64,000 nucleotides of DNA, from the NCBI GenBank assembly GCA_965242605.1, contig CBDESS010000002.1, positions 310,001 to 374,000 of the forward strand, read 5' to 3'. The translations under genes were made by a program, and so were the position numbers. The notes under the pieces are model-generated. The model saw only the letters and a list, made by a program, of their open reading frames with translations. It was not told the DNA's origin and did not search any database. The number at the start of each line of letters is the position of its first letter. The first letter of the stretch is position 1. Below are positions 16,456 through 24,404 of the stretch, one piece after another. Source of the DNA: JAAXHF01 sp965242605 (GTDB lineage Bacteria > Desulfobacterota > Binatia > Bin18).

Positions 16456-17231
16456 ATGTCGAAGGTGGTGTTGAGCGAGAGAAAGAACCGAGTCCGATGG
16501 ATTACGATCAATTGACCTGAGCGGCGCAACGCCTTGGATAGCGAGACGATTTTTGGGTTGAAGGAGACCCTCGGCGAAGCGGCTCACGATCCCGACAGCC
16601 GTGTGATTGTGCTCGGCGGGGCGGGCGGGGCATTTTCTTCGGGTGCTGACCTGCGGGCCGGGCGGTCTGAGGGTGCGCCGGCGGGGGATATCATGGAAGA
16701 CGGCTTTAACGCTGTGATCCGCGCGATCTGGAACTTGGCCCTAAGCCGGTGATTGCGGCCGTCGACGGTGTAGCGGCCGGGTTCGGCTGTTCCCTGGCCT
16801 TAGCCTGCGATGTGCGCTTGGCCTCTTCAAAGGCCCGCTTTTCGCTGATCTTCGTGCAACGCGGGCTCACCATTGACGGTGGGGCCAGCTATCTCTTACC
16901 CCGGTTGGCAGGCCTCAAAGGCGTAGAGATGGCCCTGACCGGCGAGGTCGTGGATGCCGAACAGGCCGAACGTATAGGCCTGGTGAATCGGGCTGTGCCC
17001 CACGACAGCTTCCAGACCTGTAGCGCCGAGTATGCGGAAAAAATGGCCAAACAAGCCCCGCTGGCCCTGGCCACGATCAAGGCTTCACTCCAGCACGCTT
17101 TGAAACACAGCCAGGACGAGGTATTGACCTCCGAGATGGCTGAGCAGCGGAAGATGGTCCGCACGGCCGACTTTCGGGAGGGGCGGACTGCCTTTTTGGA
17201 GAAACGAGAGCCCCGCTATTCCGGCCGCTAG
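16456..17231 (+). pseudogene. Enoyl-CoA hydratase/isomerase, broken by stop and frameshift
   Basis: The gene starts at an ATG at 16456 with GGAAGG upstream and would encode about 258 residues of a crotonase-fold enzyme. Codon 20 is TGA (16513-16515) in the conserved IN(R)PERRNALD segment, where CGA is expected. A one-base loss near 16735-16745 shifts the frame between NLA and KPVIAAVDGVAAGFGCSLALA. Both halves are otherwise well conserved: GGAFSSGADL (oxyanion hole) in the first, and the crotonase core and C-terminus, which ends at 17231, in the second. In life it would hydrate a 2-enoyl-CoA. The two lesions suggest loss of function. Confidence 0.85.
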
Positions 17232-17257
17232 CGGCAGCTCAGGTCTGAGAAAAAGCC

Positions 17258-17989
17258 ATGTCGCGTTTTTTTATCGTTGGAGATATTCACGCCTGTCCGG
17301 CTGAGCTTGAGGCTCTGCTGAGCGCCTTAGCCCTCCGGGCCGAGGATCGGCTCGTCTTTTTGGGCGACTATATTGACCGTGGACCCGGAGCGCGTGATGT
17401 GCTTGACCTGCTGTTAGGTCTGCGGGCCGACCGGGTCTGCCAGCTGACATTCCTCAGGGGCAACCATGAGGATATGTTCCTCGACTTTCTCGGGTACGGG
17501 GGACTGCATGGCGACGCATTTCTGGTAAATGGCGGGGTCCAGACCTTGCACAGCTATGGCTGCTGGCCTGATGCGAGTGCAGCGGCCACGCGTATCCCCA
17601 AGACGCATATCGAGTTTCTACGCGGCTTAGCTTTCTCCTTTCCCGCCCAAGGTCTCGGTCATGCTTCGGGCCGCAATGTTGTGTGCGTCCACGCCGGTAT
17701 TGATCCCGCGCGTGCGCTCGCGGACCAACAGGCTGAACACCTGCTGTGGATTCGTCAGGAGTTTATCAATCGCCGTCACCCCCTCCCGTACACGGTGGTG
17801 TACGGCCACACGCCCCAAGCTGAGGTCCGCTTTCATCTGCCCTACAAGGTCGGGATTGATACGGGTCTTGTCTACGGAGGGCGCTTGTCCTGTCTTGAGT
17901 GGACCGGCAAGACCCTGTACCAGGTGGCAAAGGGCAGCCGGCAGGTGAGGGAATGTGACGTCAGCAAACAGTGGTCGGCGGTCGGATAG
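17258..17989 (+). CDS. PPP-type metallophosphoesterase (serine/threonine phosphatase or ApaH-like)
   Basis: A 243-residue calcineurin-like phosphoesterase. The three metal-binding signatures are present in order: GDIHA (residues 8-12), GDYIDRGP (36-43) and RGNHE (near 68-72), followed by VCVHAGIDP and VYGHTPQAEV. This is the PPP layout shared by bacterial PrpA/B-type protein phosphatases and diadenosine-tetraphosphatase. Length fits bacterial protein phosphatases. It follows the broken enoyl-CoA hydratase by 26 bases; no functional connection is evident. Confidence 0.88.
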   Translation: MSRFFIVGDIHACPAELEALLSALALRAEDRLVFLGDYIDRGPGARDVLDLLLGLRADRVCQLTFLRGNHEDMFLDFLGYGGLHGDAFLVNGGVQTLHSYGCWPDASAAATRIPKTHIEFLRGLAFSFPAQGLGHASGRNVVCVHAGIDPARALADQQAEHLLWIRQEFINRRHPLPYTVVYGHTPQAEVRFHLPYKVGIDTGLVYGGRLSCLEWTGKTLYQVAKGSRQVRECDVSKQWSAVG

Positions 17990-18080
17990 TGATGGCCGCC
18001 GAGTCTATGGCCTAGCGGGCTTGCCGAGCTGGGTCATTGTCGGCTAATATCCTTACCACCTGTGCCGCTAAGGACGATGT

Positions 18081-18154
18081 GGCGACGTAGCTCAGTAGGC
18101 TAGAGCGAGGGTCTCATAATCCCTAGGTCGGCAGTTCGATTCTGCCCGTCGCTA
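18081..18154 (+). tRNA. tRNA-Met (CAT), probably elongator
   Basis: A cloverleaf can be folded by eye. The acceptor GGCGACG pairs with CGTCGCT with one G-T wobble, and the D arm starts GCTCAGTAGG. The anticodon loop is CTCATAA with AGGGT/TCCCT arms, the last pair a T-T mismatch. The T arm is GGCAG-TTCGATT-CTGCC and the discriminator is A. CCA is not encoded. The anticodon CAT and acceptor resemble elongator tRNA-Met; a lysidine-modified tRNA-Ile2 with the same anticodon cannot be excluded. Confidence 0.85.
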
Positions 18155-18220
18155 CGCTCCGTTCTCGTGTAGACACAGCGTCTGGGATTTCAGAACCATC
18201 CTTAAACAAGGAGAACAGAC

Positions 18221-18322
18221 ATGGACCCCCTCGCTATTTTTATGCTGATTGTTGCCGCGGTAGCCGTGCTTTTTGCCGCGGCAGCCGCGGCAGCCGTGCT
18301 GGTAAGCGGCAATAAAGACTAA
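18221..18322 (+). CDS. 33-residue single-span membrane peptide
   Basis: A small frame starts at an ATG preceded by AAGGAG seven bases upstream. The product begins MDPLAIFMLIVAAV, continues as an alanine/valine-rich hydrophobic helix, and ends with the polar tail SGNKD. It fits a single-pass inner-membrane peptide, perhaps regulatory or a subunit of a larger complex. It follows the tRNA by 66 bases, and its stop overlaps the convergent exported-protein gene by four bases. The strong ribosome site and typical composition argue for a real gene, but the family is unknown. Confidence 0.55.
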   Translation: MDPLAIFMLIVAAVAVLFAAAAAAAVLVSGNKD

Positions 18323-18996
18323 CCCCCCAAGCCTCGGCCAAACGGCGAGGTCTCGCTTTTGGGCGGCGGAAGCCGAAGCACGACCGGTCTGCCATTGGCC
18401 AAGATGGTTGTTCGGGTCAGCAGTTCCTGAGCCGAGAGTTGCTCATTCAGAAAGGCTCGCAAGGATGGTTCCGAGAAATAGAATCGCGCTTCGCTCGCTT
18501 CACCAACCTGACTCGGATCGTCAAGGTCCCGGTTCAGTGCCTCAAGGCTGCCGTAGGGTCTGGAGTAGTAGTGGAGGGTGAGCAAGATTCCGTCGGCAGG
18601 AAACTCTAAGGTCCGAAAAGCCATAAATGACCGCGCTACAATTTTGGTCCACAGGTCAAGAAGCCTGTCGGTTTGACTCAGCCTAAGAGAATTATAGATC
18701 AGGCCGGTTTGCACACGAAAGGTCAAGAAGGTCTGTTCGTGCCGGGTCTCAATGCCGGTCACTTCCACAGAGGCGGTGAGCAGGCCGCCGCTGCGTCTGG
18801 CGGTGTCAAGCAAACGGCCTAAGAGGGCAATCGTATCGGGTCCATATTTTTGGTGCAATTCCCGTAACAGTTCCGCTAAGCTTGGCGGGAGTGATGTATT
18901 CCAAGGGGCTGGGTCGGCAGAAAAAGCCACGCCCGGGGCACACACGCTCCAAACTAGAAGACTGGCGGACACACGGGGTAGGATGTATTTTTGCAC
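18319..18996 (-). CDS. Exported protein of unknown function
   Basis: A 225-residue protein with an N-terminal signal peptide (ASLLVWSVCAPGVAFSA, cleavage likely near residue 27). The rest is soluble. It contains a segment of a predicted beta sheet (TASVEVTGIETRHEQTFLTF) and no motif I recognise. It is divergent from tilS, with only a short shared promoter region, and convergent with the small peptide gene. Probably periplasmic. Confidence 0.6.
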   Translation of the reverse strand: MQKYILPRVSASLLVWSVCAPGVAFSADPAPWNTSLPPSLAELLRELHQKYGPDTIALLGRLLDTARRSGGLLTASVEVTGIETRHEQTFLTFRVQTGLIYNSLRLSQTDRLLDLWTKIVARSFMAFRTLEFPADGILLTLHYYSRPYGSLEALNRDLDDPSQVGEASEARFYFSEPSLRAFLNEQLSAQELLTRTTILANGRPVVLRLPPPKSETSPFGRGLGG

Positions 18997-19052
18997 AGCC
19001 CGGCATCATGCCAAGCTTCTCGCAGCGTCACAAGGGGCTGCACGGTCAGTGT

Positions 19053-20558
19053 ATGGAAGGTCAAAACCCCCATCTGAGAGCGAGAGCGCGCGGGCGTTTT
19101 TTGCCGATCGAACGGAAGGTCAAAACCTCCCTGGCGCGGTTTTTTTCGTCCCCGGGACATGTCGGTCTGGGCAACCGAGCCATCCGGCTCGGAGTTGGGG
19201 TTTCGGGTGGACCGGACTCTGTAGCCCTGTTGAGCGCTCTGCTGGCCCAGCCAGACCGCCCGCACCTCAGTGTCCTCCATGTTAACCATGGGCTGCGGCC
19301 GGAAGCCGACCACGAACAGCAGCATGTCGAGCGACTGTGTCGGCTGTGGCAGCTGCCCTGTTTTGCGAAAAAGCTGGACTCATCCCCCCCCCCTCACGGC
19401 CTTGAAGCCTGGGCGCGCAACGAGCGCTACCAGTTTTTTGAAGCGGTGATGGAGTGGGAGGGGCTGGACTATCTGGCTCTGGCCCACACCCAGGACGATC
19501 AGGTCGAAACCGTGCTGTTTCGACTCCTGCGGGGCAGCGCCCGGCGCGGCCTGAGCGGCATTCCGCCAAGCCGCGCGGTCGGAACGCGGAGGGACAAGCG
19601 GCTCATTCGCCCGCTGCTGGACTGTAGCCGGCAGGAAGTCTTGGAGTATCTGGCCGACCGCCGGCTGTCCTATGTGACCGATCCCAGTAACGCCGACCTC
19701 AGCTATGCCCGCAACCGCATTCGGCACCGCCTGTTGCCCCTGCTGGCGACCGAGTTCTCGCCCCGCATCTCTCGTCATCTGGTCCATTTGGCAGACACCT
19801 TACGCGAAGAAGATGCCTGGCTCGAAACCTCTACGACCGCGGCTCGGCTGCGCGTCCAGCACGAGCGGGAGGGCGGTCCAGCTCTGGGCGTCAGGGCCTG
19901 GGCGGCTGAGCCGGTCGCCCTGCGAGTGCGGATCTTACGCCAGTGGCTCGAATGCGCCGACCCCAGCCGCGAGCTTGGCTTTCTGCACCTCGAACAGGTC
20001 CGAGCCTTGGCCGAGGGGCGGGTTCGGGGCACCGTTGAATTGCCTGGCAGCCTTCAGGTCCGGGTTGAGCAGGGCTGTCTTATTGCCGAACCAAAGCGGC
20101 TCGTCGCCGAACCCTACGCCTACCCCCTCGTGTGTGGACAAGGGCTGAGACTGCCCGCTGTTCCCCATATCCCCGGTAGCGGCTGGCAGTGTTGGCTGAG
20201 CGAACCGAGTGCCTGGCACGCGTTGCCGACCCAGGCGCGGACGGCCGATCGGTGGCGGACCTTCTTTGATGTCGGGATGCTGTCGTCGAGACTCAGGGTT
20301 CGGAGCGTGCGCCCTGGAGATCGTATTTTTCCCCTGGGCATGGCTGGCCGAAAGAAAATTCACGATATATTTCGTAACGCCAAGCTGCCGCGACGCCTGC
20401 GTCAGATTTTTCCCCTGGTCGTTTTGGGGAATGCCACTTCTGAGGTGGCGTGGGTGCCCGGCCATGTCCGGGGGAAAACCGCGCTGGTGACGCCGACCAC
20501 ACGCTCGGTGTGTCAGTGTGTGGTCAGCCCATTGCCGGAGAAAGTAGAACTGTGTTAG
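19053..20558 (+). CDS. tilS: tRNA(Ile)-lysidine synthase TilS
   Basis: TilS converts C34 of the CAU-anticodon tRNA-Ile to lysidine so that it reads AUA. The ATP-pyrophosphatase loop SGGPDS is clear (GVGVSGGPDSVALLSALL), followed by VNHGLRPEA and the ERYQFF and HTQDDQVET segments typical of the N-terminal domain. The C-terminal TilS domain includes GDRIFPLGMAGRKKIHDIF. The start is uncertain: the frame is open further upstream (ATG 19008 and 18882), but these overlap or abut the divergent gene, and no start has a good ribosome site. An imperfect duplication (GGAAGGTCAAAACC at 19055 and 19114) lies in the N-terminal coding region. It precedes ftsH, as in many bacteria. Confidence 0.93.
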   Translation: MEGQNPHLRARARGRFLPIERKVKTSLARFFSSPGHVGLGNRAIRLGVGVSGGPDSVALLSALLAQPDRPHLSVLHVNHGLRPEADHEQQHVERLCRLWQLPCFAKKLDSSPPPHGLEAWARNERYQFFEAVMEWEGLDYLALAHTQDDQVETVLFRLLRGSARRGLSGIPPSRAVGTRRDKRLIRPLLDCSRQEVLEYLADRRLSYVTDPSNADLSYARNRIRHRLLPLLATEFSPRISRHLVHLADTLREEDAWLETSTTAARLRVQHEREGGPALGVRAWAAEPVALRVRILRQWLECADPSRELGFLHLEQVRALAEGRVRGTVELPGSLQVRVEQGCLIAEPKRLVAEPYAYPLVCGQGLRLPAVPHIPGSGWQCWLSEPSAWHALPTQARTADRWRTFFDVGMLSSRLRVRSVRPGDRIFPLGMAGRKKIHDIFRNAKLPRRLRQIFPLVVLGNATSEVAWVPGHVRGKTALVTPTTRSVCQCVVSPLPEKVELC

Positions 20559-20589
20559 GTTATCGGCGCGTAACGGAAAGGGGCAAGGA

Positions 20590-22428
20590 GTGAACAAGGT
20601 TTCACACAATCTCGCTTTATGGCTGGTGTTGGGACTCATGATTCTCCTGCTGTTTAATGTATTCAGCCGCCACCAGCCCCAGAGGCCTGAGGTCGTGTTC
20701 AGCGATTTCTTCGCCTACCTCAAAAACGGGGAAGTCTCCGAAGTCACTATACAGGGACAGGTGATTCACGGCCGCTTCAAGGACGACCAAGGCTTTAAGA
20801 CCTATGCGCCGCGGTATTATCCCGACTTGATGAGTACGCTGCATGAGCAGGGGGTGCGGATGACCGTCCGGCCCGAGGAGGGCGACCCGTGGTACGTCGC
20901 CATCTTAGTCCAGTGGTTTCCGATGCTGCTCCTCATCGGTGTCTGGGTGTTCTTCATGCGCCAGATGCAGATGGGCGGGGGCAAGGCCATGTCGTTTGGC
21001 AAGAGCCGGGCCAAGGTACTGACCGAAAATCAGCAAAAAGTTACCTTCAATGATGTTGCGGGTGTCGAGGAGGCCAAACAAGATCTGGAAGAGATCATCG
21101 CCTTTCTGAAAGATCCCAAAAAGTTTACCCGCCTAGGCGGTCGTATTCCCAAGGGAGTGTTGCTGGTTGGCGCGCCGGGAACCGGAAAAACGCTGCTGGC
21201 CCGGGCCATTGCCGGCGAGGCCGGGGTACCGTTCTTCTCAATTAGCGGCTCGGACTTTGTCGAGATGTTTGTCGGGGTCGGTGCCTCCCGCGTCCGCGAC
21301 CTGTTTATCCAGGGCAAAAAACAGGCTCCCTGCCTCATCTTCATTGACGAGATCGATGCGGTTGGCCGCCACCGTGGGGCGGGGCTGGGCGGCGGCCACG
21401 ACGAGCGCGAACAGACGCTGAACCAACTCCTGGTTGAAATGGACGGGTTCGAGGCCAATGAGGGGGTCATTCTTATCGCCGCCACCAACCGGCCCGATGT
21501 CCTTGACCCAGCCCTGCTCCGGCCGGGGCGGTTCGATCGGCGGGTGGTTGTGCCCCGTCCGGATGTCCGCGGCCGCGAAGAGATTCTGCGTGTCCACAGC
21601 CGCCATGTACCAACCGACGAGAGCGTTGATGTCAAAACCCTAGCCCGCACAACGCCGGGTTTCTCCGGGGCCGATCTTGAGAATCTGGTCAACGAGGCCG
21701 CCCTGCTGGCCGCCCGCCAAAACAAAGAAAAAGTCAGCATGGAAGACTTTGAGTTGTCCAAAGACAAGGTTTTGATGGGAGCCGAGCGGCGCAGTCTGAT
21801 CCTGACGTCCGAAGAGAAACGCAACACCGCCTATCACGAGGCGGGCCATGCGCTCGTCGCCGGACTCACCCCAGGTACCGATCCGGTCCACAAGGTCTCG
21901 ATTATCCCGCGTGGCATGGCGCTCGGCGTGACCCAGCAGGTCCCGGTTGACGACCGCCATACCTTCTCCAAAGAGTATGTGTTCAAGCGTCTAGCGATTA
22001 TGTTTGGCGGTCGAGTGGCGGAAGAACTCGTGCTCGGTCATACCACAACCGGCGCGGGTGACGATATCGAGAAAGCGACCGAACTGGCCCGCCGTATGGT
22101 ATGTGAATGGGGTATGAGCGAAAAGCTCGGTCCGATGACGTTTGGGAAAAAAGATGAGCAGATTTTTCTGGGCCGTGATTTCACCCAGATGAAAGAATAC
22201 TCTGAACAGACGGCGATTGAGATTGATATGGAGGTCCGGAGGGTCATCATGACCGCCTATGAGCGGGCCAAGGTGCTGTTGCAGATCAATATTGAGGTCT
22301 TGCACAAGATGGCCGAGCATCTCCTGGAGAAAGAGGTCCTGGACGGAGCCGAGATTGCCGAGATGATTAAACTCTTTGGCAAAGAGCCAAACGCGATGAG
22401 CGGTCCGCCGGCATCAGCCGAGGCCTAG
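20590..22428 (+). CDS. ftsH: ATP-dependent zinc metalloprotease FtsH
   Basis: A 612-residue membrane AAA protease that degrades membrane and short-lived regulatory proteins. Two transmembrane helices flank the periplasmic region (about 8-25 and 104-123). The AAA domain has Walker A GAPGTGKT (194-201), Walker B LIFIDEID, and the second region of homology ATNRPDVLDPALLRPGRFDR. The zinc site is HEAGH near 419. GTG at 20590 is preceded by GGGGCAAGGAG. It is 31 bases after tilS, the common bacterial order. Confidence 0.97.
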   Translation: MNKVSHNLALWLVLGLMILLLFNVFSRHQPQRPEVVFSDFFAYLKNGEVSEVTIQGQVIHGRFKDDQGFKTYAPRYYPDLMSTLHEQGVRMTVRPEEGDPWYVAILVQWFPMLLLIGVWVFFMRQMQMGGGKAMSFGKSRAKVLTENQQKVTFNDVAGVEEAKQDLEEIIAFLKDPKKFTRLGGRIPKGVLLVGAPGTGKTLLARAIAGEAGVPFFSISGSDFVEMFVGVGASRVRDLFIQGKKQAPCLIFIDEIDAVGRHRGAGLGGGHDEREQTLNQLLVEMDGFEANEGVILIAATNRPDVLDPALLRPGRFDRRVVVPRPDVRGREEILRVHSRHVPTDESVDVKTLARTTPGFSGADLENLVNEAALLAARQNKEKVSMEDFELSKDKVLMGAERRSLILTSEEKRNTAYHEAGHALVAGLTPGTDPVHKVSIIPRGMALGVTQQVPVDDRHTFSKEYVFKRLAIMFGGRVAEELVLGHTTTGAGDDIEKATELARRMVCEWGMSEKLGPMTFGKKDEQIFLGRDFTQMKEYSEQTAIEIDMEVRRVIMTAYERAKVLLQINIEVLHKMAEHLLEKEVLDGAEIAEMIKLFGKEPNAMSGPPASAEA

Positions 22429-22570
22429 TCCGAAAGGGAAGTCCACCCGTGGCGCACATCGTCCGTCCTGGCCACCAGCGCTTGGCCGCCCTCCTCAGCA
22501 GACGCCCCCGCGTCAGCCGACAAACGCCGTCCCTGTCCGAGCGGAGTGTGGGAGCGGCAGCCTGAGCTCC

Positions 22571-23326
22571 ATGTCCGATCTCCTCATTCAGCTGCGCTGG
22601 CAAGACCTCCTTGACGTCGTCCTCATTGCCTGTGGAGCATACTGGATCATCCACCTGATCCGAGGGACTCGGGCGGTGCAGATGTTGGTCGGCCTCGTGT
22701 TCCTGTTCCTGACCTACCTCGGCTCTCAGGTCCTGGAGTTGTACACCTTGAACTGGATGCTGGATAACTTCCTCGGCTCTATCCTGTTCGTTATTGTCGT
22801 ACTGTTTCAGAACGATATCCGTCGGGCCTTGACCGAGATGGGGCGCGGGTCCTTGCTCGGGGTACGCACCCGAAGTACATATACCTCGGTTGTTGAGGAG
22901 GTGAGCCGGGCTGCGGTTTCGCTGGCATCAAAACGGCTTGGGGCGCTGATTGTCCTGGAGCGAACCGTCGGGCTCAACGAGTACATCGGGGGCGGCACTC
23001 CGCTTGATGCCCAGGTGAGTAAAGAACTGCTGGGGAGTATTTTTCTGACCGCCTCACCGATTCATGACGGAGCGGTTGTCATTCAGGCCGGGCGTATTAC
23101 CACCGCGGGGTGTTTCTTGCCACTGGCTGTTAATCCCGGTGTGAGTAAAAACCTCGGCGCTCGCCACCGGGCGGCAATCGGGCTGACCGAGGAAACCGAT
23201 GCGGTTGTTGTGATAGTATCGGAAGAGGAAGGGTCTGTGTCATTGGTGCGGGAAGGGCGTATTGACCCTAACCTGGATATCGGCCCGCTCCGCGCCTCGC
23301 TCCAGCAGTTTTTTGTCCATGCTTAA
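22571..23326 (+). CDS. cdaA: Diadenylate cyclase CdaA
   Basis: A 251-residue membrane enzyme that makes cyclic di-AMP from two ATP. Three N-terminal hydrophobic segments precede the DisA_N (DAC) domain. The catalytic signatures are DGA in SPIHDGAVVIQAG and RHR in LGARHRAAIGL, with GALIVLERTVGL before them. Its gene overlaps cdaR by eight bases and is followed by glmM. This is the conserved cdaA-cdaR-glmM arrangement, in which CdaR and GlmM regulate the cyclase. The finding suggests c-di-AMP control of osmolyte transport or wall metabolism in this organism. Confidence 0.95.
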   Translation: MSDLLIQLRWQDLLDVVLIACGAYWIIHLIRGTRAVQMLVGLVFLFLTYLGSQVLELYTLNWMLDNFLGSILFVIVVLFQNDIRRALTEMGRGSLLGVRTRSTYTSVVEEVSRAAVSLASKRLGALIVLERTVGLNEYIGGGTPLDAQVSKELLGSIFLTASPIHDGAVVIQAGRITTAGCFLPLAVNPGVSKNLGARHRAAIGLTEETDAVVVIVSEEEGSVSLVREGRIDPNLDIGPLRASLQQFFVHA

Positions 23327-24317
23327 ATACGGCTTACACCTCCTGTGGCGGGTCATCTTTCGGAACATCTTCGTAAAAGTGTTCTCTGTAGTCTTTGCCG
23401 CCGGATTGTGGCTGATGGTGAATGCCGGAGAGCGAGATACCGAAAAGTCGCTGACCGTTCCGCTCGAATGGCGGAACCTGCCATCCCACCTGGTCGTGAC
23501 CGGAGCCGAGGTTGATTCGGTCAATGTCCAAGTCCTCGGACCGCGTACCCTGTTGGGCTTAATCAACCAACCCAAGATTGTGCTGGACCTGACCGGGATG
23601 CGTCCCGGTCAGTCGTCTTTCCGGATTGGGGTTGAGCGGCTCAGTCTGCCGCGCGGGGTGCGGCTGGTGCGGATCAGTCCGTCTCGGATCAACCTCGATA
23701 TTACCCGGATTGAGACGCGTCCCGTGCCGGTCCATCTCGACGTACAAGGCGAGCTGCCCTCGGGCTATCAAGCCGGCGAGATGGAACTCGTGCCCGACAC
23801 CGTCGGGGTCACTGGTCCGGCTCCTGCTGTGGCCCGTCTGGAGTCGGTGCTGACCGAGCCCCTGCAGCTCAGTCGGCTGACCCAATCAACGACGCTTGAT
23901 CTCGATTTGATACAGCCCCAGGACGACCTGCTGTCCTACAACCTGGCGCAGGTTCGCGTTCGGGTTGACATTCAGGACGTGATGATCTCGCGTGCCTTCC
24001 AGCAGATCGCCTTGACCGTGCGTAATACGGACTTCATTGCCGCGCTGTCTCCGACCACAGTCAATGTTGTTGTGCACGGTCCGCAACGGGTGCTGGAGCA
24101 GCTCCGGTTGAGTGGGGAGGAGGTATTTATTGATGCGGCCGGACACGAGCCAGGCACGCTGCCAGTCGCCATAACGGTGCTGGTGCCGCCGGGAGTGGAG
24201 ATTGTCTCCCAAGAGCCGAGAGCGGTGTCTTTAACCCTGACGAATGGGTTGGCTGCTCAGTCGGGTGAAGCAGACCCAGACGCTGAAGAGCAGCCCGCCG
24301 GGACGGGTGGGCAGTAA
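23319..24317 (+). CDS. cdaR: YbbR-domain protein CdaR, regulator of CdaA
   Basis: A 332-residue protein with one N-terminal membrane anchor (NIFVKVFSVVFAAGLWLMV, residues about 15-33) and an extracytoplasmic part of repeated YbbR domains (e.g. LPSHLVVTGAEVDSVNVQVLG). YbbR proteins bind and modulate the diadenylate cyclase. The ATG at 23319 overlaps the end of cdaA by eight bases; an earlier in-frame start at 23262 lies deep inside cdaA and is less likely. The product ends in a short acidic tail. Confidence 0.9.
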   Translation: MLKYGLHLLWRVIFRNIFVKVFSVVFAAGLWLMVNAGERDTEKSLTVPLEWRNLPSHLVVTGAEVDSVNVQVLGPRTLLGLINQPKIVLDLTGMRPGQSSFRIGVERLSLPRGVRLVRISPSRINLDITRIETRPVPVHLDVQGELPSGYQAGEMELVPDTVGVTGPAPAVARLESVLTEPLQLSRLTQSTTLDLDLIQPQDDLLSYNLAQVRVRVDIQDVMISRAFQQIALTVRNTDFIAALSPTTVNVVVHGPQRVLEQLRLSGEEVFIDAAGHEPGTLPVAITVLVPPGVEIVSQEPRAVSLTLTNGLAAQSGEADPDAEEQPAGTGGQ

Positions 24318-24324
24318 CAGCCGC

Positions 24325-24376
24325 CAAAGTGAACGACGATGACCACCGCATCAGGAAGAGATCATCGTTCACTTTG
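24325..24376 (+). promoter_or_regulatory. Inverted repeat in the cdaR-glmM intergenic region
   Basis: Arms CAAAGTGAACGACGATGA (24325-24342) and TCATCGTTCACTTTG (24362-24376) can pair over about 15 positions with a three-base bulge and a 19-base loop. There is no T-run after it. It could be an RNA processing or stability element, or a protein-binding operator, just upstream of the glmM start at 24405. Confidence 0.55.
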
Positions 24377-24404
24377 CACAGGCACGAGCGAGAGGGGCAG
24401 GCGC

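Noticed and set aside
16513..16515. TGA as selenocysteine codon in the enoyl-CoA hydratase
   Set aside because: The position is a conserved Arg in IN-R-PERRNALD, not Cys, and a second frameshift is present; a lesion fits better.
18081..18322. tRNA-Met as an integration site of a mobile element
   Set aside because: No integrase gene is nearby and no repeat of the tRNA 3' end was found downstream.
22429..22570. Small gene between ftsH and cdaA
   Set aside because: No start with a ribosome site and no conserved pattern; treated as intergenic.
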